Below, piece by piece: positions 17,643 through 23,889 of a stretch of 23,889 nucleotides of DNA (position 1 is its first letter; each line of letters starts with the position of its first letter). Where the stretch lies: NCBI GenBank assembly GCA_963606965.1, contig CAVDAL010000040.1, positions 1 to 23,889 on the forward strand. The letters run 5' to 3'. The notes under the pieces are model-generated. The model had not been told where the DNA came from. It saw nothing but the letters and a program-made list of their open reading frames with translations, and did not search any database. A program made the position numbers and the translations under genes. The DNA is from CAVDAL01 sp963606965 (lineage in GTDB: Bacteria; Actinomycetota; Coriobacteriia; Coriobacteriales; QAMH01).

Positions 17643-20600
17643 ATGATGGAATTGAGTTTGTGTAAAATCGGAACAAAACTTTTTAAGACATGGAAGCACG
17701 CAGTTGTTTTTGCTTTGTCTGTTGTGTTGCTAGCAAGTGGCGCAGGCTTTGCTTATGCAGCTTTGTCGCAAACACCAGATTTGCAAATTAGCATCACGGA
17801 TCGTAGTGGTGATTCGCATGTGATTATGTCTTGGTATTATGATGATGAAACTGGCCAATATTATGATGAAAATGGCAAGTCATTGTCTGAGCTTGGACTA
17901 ATAGATAGCGCATGTTCAGATTCAACACCATATAATTACAGTGGTGTTTGGAAGCCAAATAATGGCGGAGTTGCATATGCAACGGCAACAAGCGCTGTCA
18001 AAGTTAGCGATTTGCTTTCATATTGTGCAAAAATTGATACAACAGCATCAGAGATAATTTCATCAAATTCATCATCTGTAGAATTGAAATTCCAAGGCTG
18101 GGAAGCAACAAGTGAAGAAAAAATAACTGCTTGGGATTTATATGGTGGAATTGCAGATTGGAATGAAACTCGCTATTACAATAAAGATAGCGCATATAAT
18201 GCAAAAGCAGGTGTGGAAGTTCCAACAGTTTTAGCTCTGAAATCTGTTTATGAAAAAAATGCTAGTGCTGCTCCAGATGCAAGCAAAGCGGACAGAAGTT
18301 CAGGCATTCGTTTGTTGCAAGGCCAAAATGCAAAAGTAACAAGCAATAGCACTGCAATTCAATATGCAAACATGTGGATAAATCAAGGAGCAGCTCCAAG
18401 CTCAACGATTGAAGGTTCACTGCCAAATGTTGCAAAGATTGAAATCACTCCAACATATTATCCAGTAAATGTTGCAAATGGCACAAAGCAAGGCGATGAA
18501 GGTGAAGAAGGCTATTCGTCAAAAGTTCTTGGTGCAACAGTGACGCCGGACGATCATTATTTTTCTTCATTAGCTGATCTTTCATATGGTTTTAATGTCA
18601 CAGTTGATAATTCCTATGAACTTCATAGTGTTTATTTTAACGGCGCACAATTAACAGCAGATAGTGTTACAGATAATATTTATCATTTCACAGCAAAAAT
18701 TCAGGCCATTGACAAGGGCAATAAGCTTGTTGTTAATACTCGCAGGAGCGAAGGCAGCCCGCAAGGCACTTTATATTTGGAAGATGTAACAGGTGGCACT
18801 TTAAGCATTAAGTCTGGCGGAGCATCTTTGACAAATGGTTCTGCTATTGAAGAGGGAATGGTTTTAGAGCTTAGTTTCACATTAAAGACAGGTTATGAAT
18901 TTAATAATTTCACTGTTAAAGGGCAAGATTGGCTTGATGATACAAATACTTATACAGTAACAGCGGCCGACTGCGCGCTGGAAGGTGGCTTGCATGTTGG
19001 TGCTAAAACAACAGCGAAGAAGGCCAAAGTTATTTTGACATCGCAAGGCATCCGACAATATGTAAAACCTGGAAGCGGTGGATGGAACAGGATTAACCAA
19101 GATTTATATGGAAACATTGCAGCAACATATACAGACCCAGATACTGGTGCAAGTGTTGACGTTGAATCTGGTAGTATGGTTCCTGTTGGTGTTGAATTAA
19201 AAATAACTATCAGTGCTCCAAATGGGTATACTCCATCGAACTTTTGGAAAGTTTCAACAACACAATCTGGTTCTGTATCATGTGCATTTGGACCTTCGAT
19301 GTCTACTTATGAACATACATATATGGACAAGACACGTACAGCAACATATACAACAACAGCAGATGATTCTGAATTGGCAAGTATAGAATTTGTTGCTTGC
19401 TATCAAATGGCTAAAACTTATCTGACTGCACTTTCAGATTCGAATATGGGTAGTCTTGCTCTTTATAGGAATACAACTACTTCTACAGATTCATATCCAG
19501 TAATAAGCGGCAAATCTTCTAATTCGTCAATAAATATAAATGTGAACATCCAATTTGTTGCAACTCCAAAGCCAGGATATAAGGTTGACCATTTTTATTA
19601 TTATGCAAAAGCATATTCATCTGCTGATACAGCAACGCAAACTAAGACCATAGATGCAGATTTGTATACGCAAGACAAGTATCAAGGCTCGCTTTATGTT
19701 GATGGCGACTTTATTGAAGAAAATGGCCACTATTTATATATTGGCGTGGAATGGGCAAAAGATACAGATACTGTGGAAGTTGTCACTAACAACCAAGAGC
19801 ATGTTGATTTTGCTTGCACAGCAGGCGGAGTTCGCCCTGTTAGTTATACAAATATCCCTGCAGCTTCAGAAATTGGCTTTAGTGCTAAATGCGACGCTGG
19901 CTATGCTTTGAGTAGTGTGACAATTAAAGAATATAGGAAGAAGTCTGCTGATTCAGACGAATTGAATGAAAAATCATATACATGCACGCCAACAAGCACA
20001 TTTAAGTTGAAAACAAATACAACAAAAATTGAAGTCACTCCAAATGTTATAAGTTCTAAAGCTGTGACTTTGACTTTGCCTTCAACTGAGCAAGCGCACG
20101 CATGCGGTTTTGATTATACTTTGACATATAATCTTGTTGAATATAAAGCAAGCATACAGCGATATAGTGAAGAAACTGCAACAATTTTTGATACAAGTAA
20201 AGATGAAGTTGGAACAAGTGTGCAGGTTTATCAAGGGTATCAGCTGCACTTAAAAGCAGTGCCGCTTTCTGGCGCAGAGCCTGAAGATAAAACTCAACAA
20301 TATCTTGATTCTTTCACATATTTATTTACAACATCATTAAGCTCAAAATATGGCATAGATAGTGCTGTTGTCAGTGGCAATGAAGTAAACTTTAAAGCTG
20401 CAATTACGCATGAAACTGAAGATATAACATGGGATAGAATTGCAGATACAAGCTGGTATAACGCTGATAAAAATAGCTTTGAAATTTCAACAACTGCACA
20501 GCTTGCAGGCTTGTCTGTTCTTGTTAATAGTGGCACAAGCTTTGAAGGTAAAACTATCAATTTGATATCTGATATTGATACATACGGAGACGCTAGTGTT

Positions 20601-22745
20601 GAAAAGGCACGCTTCTTTGTATCTATTGGTTCGCAAGCTAACCCGTTCAAGGGGACTTTTAACGGACTTGGCCATTCAATTAAATTATATAGTTCTAGCA
20701 AGCATTCAAGTGTCGGTTTGTTTGGATATTGCGAAGGTGCAACAATTCAAAATTTGACTGTAACGGGTGAAATTGCACGCTATTATGAAGAGACACAAAG
20801 CATGGGTGCGATTGTTGGAACAATGAATGGCGGCACAATAAGCAATTGCACAAATGAAGCAAATATTTCTAGCAAACAGATTAATACTGGGAGCCAATAT
20901 TTTGTTGGCTGTGGTGGAATTGTTGGGTTAGTAACAGGCGCAGATGCAAATATTGAAAAGTGTCAAAACTATGGAAATTTGAGTATTGCCATGAGCAATT
21001 CATCGTCTGCTTGGTATGCATATGCTGGCGGAATTGTTGGCTTGTCTAAAGATGTAGATTTAATAAATATTGAAGCTTGTGCAAATTATGGAACAGTGGA
21101 ATCTACTTCATCTGTGCGCTGCGGTGGCATTCTTGGTGCGGCATGTTTTTCAACAGCTGACCAAAAAGCAAACATTCGAAACTCTTATAATTTGGGCACA
21201 ATAAGCTTTGGTTCATGTACTGCAGAAATTGTTGGAGCATTAAGGCTTGCTAATAAAGCTACAGATGATTTTGCATGCGGTAACCTTTTGATTGATTCTT
21301 GCTATTGCGCTGGTTGCACAAAATCATATTCTGGCACAAGCAACCTTGGTTCATTCCTTGGCGGTATTGAACCTTACTCTATGGAAGAAAAGACAAGGCT
21401 CGTAAATATTGAAATTAAGAATTCATATTATAGAAATGATAATAGCAAGTTGTATGCAGATACTTCCGCTACAGAAGAAACTACTGCTTATGAAATTGCA
21501 GCTTTGGGTGAATATATATCTACCTTTAATGATTGTGTGAACTGGATTGTTCCTGCAAAAGCAGATTCTGTTGTTGCTTTAGATGCATTAAAAGATTATG
21601 CTTCAAAGCTTGGCACTGCATATTGCAAAGACACATATGGTTTGAATGTTTCATATGGAAACACTCCAATATTGACATGGCAAGTTCCTGGCACATCTTC
21701 TATTTTTGTTCGTGAAAGCGCTAATGGCAAAGTCACATCAAGTTTGAATACTGCAGATAAAGGCACAAAAGTTTATTTGGATGTTCAAGCAGATGAAGGA
21801 TATAAGCTAGCTTCTTTGAATGTGACAGATGCAGATGGCAAAAGCGTCGACTTAATAACAGAACAGGAAGGTACGCGCTATAGCTTTGAAATGCCATCTT
21901 CTCTTGCTTTAGTTTCTGCAACATTTGCGCCTTTGTATAGTGTGACACTTGGCGAAGATATACAAAATGGCACGCTTGCAGTTGATGCACAAGAAGCTAT
22001 TGCTGGGCAAGTTGTAACAGTCACTGTTAAGCCAAAAGATTACTGTGTTTTGCAAACAATTGAATGCGTTACAGATGATGCAAAAAATGTTGAGCTTAAG
22101 ATAATAGATGATGGATTAACTTATAGCTTTGTTATGCCAGAAAATAATGTGACACTGGCTGCTACTTTTGAAAAAGTATTTTCTGTCATTGTGAAAAGTG
22201 CAGAAAATGGCAGCATTTCTGTTAACAGGACTGGCGCTCGTGAAGGCAACACTATCTATATCACATTTACTCCAGATAGCGGTTATGTTTTAGAATCTGT
22301 AAAAATTAGAGATTTGAAGAATAATAAATATGTTGCAGAGCAACAAGAAGACGGAACATATGCATTCACAATGCCAGCGTCGAATGTTCAAATTAGTGCA
22401 ACATTTGTAAAAGAGCAGGTTGCACCTGAACCAACACCAACGCCGGCAGGAAAAGTTAGCGTTGCAAAAGCAAAGCTTAAATTTGCAAAATCTTTAAAGA
22501 AGGCAAAACTTACTTTAAAGTGGAATAAGATTTCTGGTGTAAGTGGATACCAGATTTATTACAAACAAGCTGGTAAGAAGGTTAAATATAAGAAGGTAGG
22601 AGCTAGCAAAAAGACAATAACATTGTCGAAGTTGCTTAAGGGCAAAAAGTGCAAAGTTAAGATTCGTGCTTATAAAACAGTTGGCGGCAAAACTTATTTT
22701 GGCAAATGGTCAAGTGCGAAGAATGTAAAAATTAAGAAGAAGTAA
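17643..22745 (+). CDS. Giant secreted multidomain surface protein, 1700 aa (paralogue B)
   Basis: This is a tandem paralogue of the preceding 1710-aa protein with the same domain order. Residues 1-39 are a signal peptide (core 20-36, AYA before the expected cut). Residues about 40-275 form the sulfite-oxidase-like N-terminal domain (SWYYDDETGQYYDENGKSL, VKVSDLLSYC, VELKFQG, VPTVLALKSVYEKN, GIRLLQGQ, VAKIEI). Residues about 276-930 are beta-rich and well conserved with paralogue A at first (HSVYFNG, ADSVTDNIYHFT), then diverge strongly. Residues about 937-1350 are GLUG-like beta-helix turns (FKGTFNGLGHSI, VGLFGYCEGA, GAIVGTMNGG). Three InlB-like repeats (about 1355-1597), a PTPTPAG linker and a Lys-rich Fn3 domain (about 1604-1700) ending NVKIKKK follow. 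No LPXTG motif is seen. The gene starts 23 bases after paralogue A and ends 8 bases before the next gene, so one operon is likely. A surface adhesin or scaffold role is inferred. The true start may be ATG 17646. Confidence 0.88.
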   Translation: MMELSLCKIGTKLFKTWKHAVVFALSVVLLASGAGFAYAALSQTPDLQISITDRSGDSHVIMSWYYDDETGQYYDENGKSLSELGLIDSACSDSTPYNYSGVWKPNNGGVAYATATSAVKVSDLLSYCAKIDTTASEIISSNSSSVELKFQGWEATSEEKITAWDLYGGIADWNETRYYNKDSAYNAKAGVEVPTVLALKSVYEKNASAAPDASKADRSSGIRLLQGQNAKVTSNSTAIQYANMWINQGAAPSSTIEGSLPNVAKIEITPTYYPVNVANGTKQGDEGEEGYSSKVLGATVTPDDHYFSSLADLSYGFNVTVDNSYELHSVYFNGAQLTADSVTDNIYHFTAKIQAIDKGNKLVVNTRRSEGSPQGTLYLEDVTGGTLSIKSGGASLTNGSAIEEGMVLELSFTLKTGYEFNNFTVKGQDWLDDTNTYTVTAADCALEGGLHVGAKTTAKKAKVILTSQGIRQYVKPGSGGWNRINQDLYGNIAATYTDPDTGASVDVESGSMVPVGVELKITISAPNGYTPSNFWKVSTTQSGSVSCAFGPSMSTYEHTYMDKTRTATYTTTADDSELASIEFVACYQMAKTYLTALSDSNMGSLALYRNTTTSTDSYPVISGKSSNSSININVNIQFVATPKPGYKVDHFYYYAKAYSSADTATQTKTIDADLYTQDKYQGSLYVDGDFIEENGHYLYIGVEWAKDTDTVEVVTNNQEHVDFACTAGGVRPVSYTNIPAASEIGFSAKCDAGYALSSVTIKEYRKKSADSDELNEKSYTCTPTSTFKLKTNTTKIEVTPNVISSKAVTLTLPSTEQAHACGFDYTLTYNLVEYKASIQRYSEETATIFDTSKDEVGTSVQVYQGYQLHLKAVPLSGAEPEDKTQQYLDSFTYLFTTSLSSKYGIDSAVVSGNEVNFKAAITHETEDITWDRIADTSWYNADKNSFEISTTAQLAGLSVLVNSGTSFEGKTINLISDIDTYGDASVEKARFFVSIGSQANPFKGTFNGLGHSIKLYSSSKHSSVGLFGYCEGATIQNLTVTGEIARYYEETQSMGAIVGTMNGGTISNCTNEANISSKQINTGSQYFVGCGGIVGLVTGADANIEKCQNYGNLSIAMSNSSSAWYAYAGGIVGLSKDVDLINIEACANYGTVESTSSVRCGGILGAACFSTADQKANIRNSYNLGTISFGSCTAEIVGALRLANKATDDFACGNLLIDSCYCAGCTKSYSGTSNLGSFLGGIEPYSMEEKTRLVNIEIKNSYYRNDNSKLYADTSATEETTAYEIAALGEYISTFNDCVNWIVPAKADSVVALDALKDYASKLGTAYCKDTYGLNVSYGNTPILTWQVPGTSSIFVRESANGKVTSSLNTADKGTKVYLDVQADEGYKLASLNVTDADGKSVDLITEQEGTRYSFEMPSSLALVSATFAPLYSVTLGEDIQNGTLAVDAQEAIAGQVVTVTVKPKDYCVLQTIECVTDDAKNVELKIIDDGLTYSFVMPENNVTLAATFEKVFSVIVKSAENGSISVNRTGAREGNTIYITFTPDSGYVLESVKIRDLKNNKYVAEQQEDGTYAFTMPASNVQISATFVKEQVAPEPTPTPAGKVSVAKAKLKFAKSLKKAKLTLKWNKISGVSGYQIYYKQAGKKVKYKKVGASKKTITLSKLLKGKKCKVKIRAYKTVGGKTYFGKWSSAKNVKIKKK
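22158..22230 (+). repeat. Near-identical DNA block shared with 17032-17104
   Basis: This is the partner copy, in paralogue B, of the block at 17032-17104, at an offset of 5126 bases. It encodes FEKVFSVIVKSAENGSI, which differs from the paralogue A protein by one residue (SADNGSI). Confidence 0.7.
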
Positions 22746-22753
22746 TTTAAATT

Positions 22754-23889
22754 ATGACAAAATTGATGGGACATAAAAGATTATTTTCTTGGCTGCTAAG
22801 CGTTGCTTTTATTCTTGTATTTGCGCTTGTTATTTGTGTTGTGCCTTGGCATACGCAAAATGCAAATGCTGAAAAGACAGATTTCAAAGTTTTTGTTGGA
22901 TATTATGGCGGACCTTATTACGAAAAGAAAGTTTATACTTGGTCTGACATGGAAGCTTTGATGCAAAGCGGTTCTAGCAAAGGGCTTATTGTTGAATATA
23001 CTTTGAAAGACAAGGGCGATTACTTGCGCAAATCTTTTGCTCGTGGTGTCTATTTGGATGAGCTTTTAAAAGATGCTGGCGTTGATCAAGATTCAGTCCA
23101 GACTTTTTATTTTGTTACAGCAGATAAATATGAAAGTGAAGAATCTGGCACGCAGCAGTGGACAAAGGATGCTTTGCTTGGAACAAAGCGTTATTACTAT
23201 CGTTATTACATGAAATATTATGATTTCAAGGAAAAAGAAATTCCTGAAGATTATTATGACATGGTTGAAAGCAATAAAAAGCGAGTCAAAACAATGATTG
23301 CTCTTTATTCAACTTTTGAGCGTATATATTCAAATGATGATGAAAAATGGACAGATTCAAGCGGCTTAAACACGAGCAATGCAACTGCGCCAGCTTACAG
23401 AGTTGTCTTTGGCCAGACAAGCCCGAATACTAAGGAAGCTCACTGGTCTGCAAAATATGTTTATCAGATGCGCTGCATTTTGGGTGGTGCTCCAACTGTT
23501 AAATTTAATAAAGATTCGCTGGAGGGTGAAGTTGGATCTGTTTTAACAGTTAAAGTGACTGTTGGCCATGAAGGTGAAGGCAATGGCGATGAACTCGTCG
23601 AAAAAGAAGCTTTAAAAGATGTAAAAGTTAAGTCTGACGACAAAAGCATTGCAGAAGTCATTGGTTATGACAAAAAGACTGGCACAGCTAAAATTTTGAT
23701 TAAAGGCAAAGGCAAAGTCAAGCTGACTGCTTCATATGAAACAGGGAAGATGACAGCCAAAGACACTACTTCAGTTTCTGGTAGCCAAAAAGAAATTGAT
23801 ACAAGTGGAGCAGGCGACGGCTTTGATGGTGATGGTGACGGCAGTGGTAATGGCAGCGGTAATGGTGGAGGAACGTCAGGCTCTAATGG
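22754..23889 (+). CDS. Secreted protein with sulfite-oxidase-like N-terminal domain (3' end outside window)
   Basis: The frame is open from ATG 22754 to the window end, 378 complete codons. The start lies eight bases after the previous stop and has only a purine-rich AAGAAG run upstream, inside the end of that gene, so translational coupling is likely; ATG 22766 is an alternative. Residues 1-39 are a signal peptide ending NANA. Residues about 41-245 (VYTWSDMEAL, FARGVYLDELLKDAGVD, FYFVTADKY, YRVVFGQ, SAKYVYQM) follow the motif order of the sulfite-oxidase/MsrP molybdopterin fold. The strand that holds the metal-binding Cys in real enzymes reads GLIVEYTLKDK, so catalysis is unlikely. Residues about 247-340 look like an Ig-like (Big_2-type) domain, and a Gly/Asp/Asn/Ser linker begins near 350. 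Position and spacing make it the third gene of the operon. Family assignment is tentative; secretion is well supported. Confidence 0.82.
   Translation, partial: MTKLMGHKRLFSWLLSVAFILVFALVICVVPWHTQNANAEKTDFKVFVGYYGGPYYEKKVYTWSDMEALMQSGSSKGLIVEYTLKDKGDYLRKSFARGVYLDELLKDAGVDQDSVQTFYFVTADKYESEESGTQQWTKDALLGTKRYYYRYYMKYYDFKEKEIPEDYYDMVESNKKRVKTMIALYSTFERIYSNDDEKWTDSSGLNTSNATAPAYRVVFGQTSPNTKEAHWSAKYVYQMRCILGGAPTVKFNKDSLEGEVGSVLTVKVTVGHEGEGNGDELVEKEALKDVKVKSDDKSIAEVIGYDKKTGTAKILIKGKGKVKLTASYETGKMTAKDTTSVSGSQKEIDTSGAGDGFDGDGDGSGNGSGNGGGTSGSN
23810..23889 (+). repeat. Gly/Asp/Asn/Ser low-complexity coding repeat
   Basis: GGT, GGC, GAT, GAC, AAT and AGC/AGT codons alternate here, encoding segments such as DGDGDGSGNGSGNGGG. 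It probably makes a flexible linker to further C-terminal domains beyond the window. The repetitive DNA could vary in length between strains. Confidence 0.65.

Noticed and set aside
20294..20701. A 135-codon antisense frame inside paralogue B
   Set aside because: It is the mirror of a codon-biased repetitive gene; no ribosome binding site, domain or signal peptide supports it.

Overview
The window is AT-rich and dominated by very large genes for secreted, modular surface proteins, all on the + strand. Signal peptides, the lack of any outer-membrane machinery, strong AAAGGAG ribosome binding sites, BspA-type leucine-rich repeats, GLUG-like beta-helix stretches, InlB-like repeats and lysine-rich fibronectin-III tails fit a gut or oral anaerobic Gram-positive. 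A low-GC member of Coriobacteriia, or a Lachnospiraceae/Erysipelotrichaceae relative, is my best guess. The sequence alone does not settle the lineage.

Layout. (1) 1-1355: a DUF4143-type AAA ATPase whose first few codons lie outside the window; the P-loop is inside it (75-98). (2) 1356-1662: a 307-base gap with a sigma-70-type promoter. (3) 1663-9114: a 2483-residue secreted LRR protein built from five copies of a composite module of about 375-430 residues, a sixth partial copy, an Ala-rich helical segment and a very basic LRR end. (4) 9115-9458: a terminator with an 11-bp stem, a second promoter almost identical to the first, and a leader. (5) 9459-12314: a 951-residue secreted protein with a GLUG-like beta-helix region, four InlB-like repeats, Ig-like domains and a Lys-rich Fn3 tail; a G7 tract lies in codons 7-9. 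(6) 12315-12486: a terminator and a possible weak promoter. (7) 12487-17619 and 17643-22745: tandem paralogues of 1710 and 1700 residues with the same domain order. (8) 22754 to the window end: a third protein with the same kind of N-terminal domain, cut by the window edge.

How the genes relate. The last three genes are 23 and 8 bases apart and probably form one operon. Their N-terminal domains look like degenerate versions of the sulfite-oxidase/MsrP molybdopterin fold without the metal-binding cysteine, so a binding or structural role is more likely than catalysis. The proteins at 9459, 12487 and 17643 share the order beta-helix, InlB-like repeats, Lys-rich Fn3 tail. No LPXTG sorting signal is visible in any of the four complete proteins; all four end in a strongly cationic domain, which may hold them on the anionic cell wall. 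I read the region as a surface-adhesin island. No RNA genes, insertion sequences or CRISPR arrays were seen.
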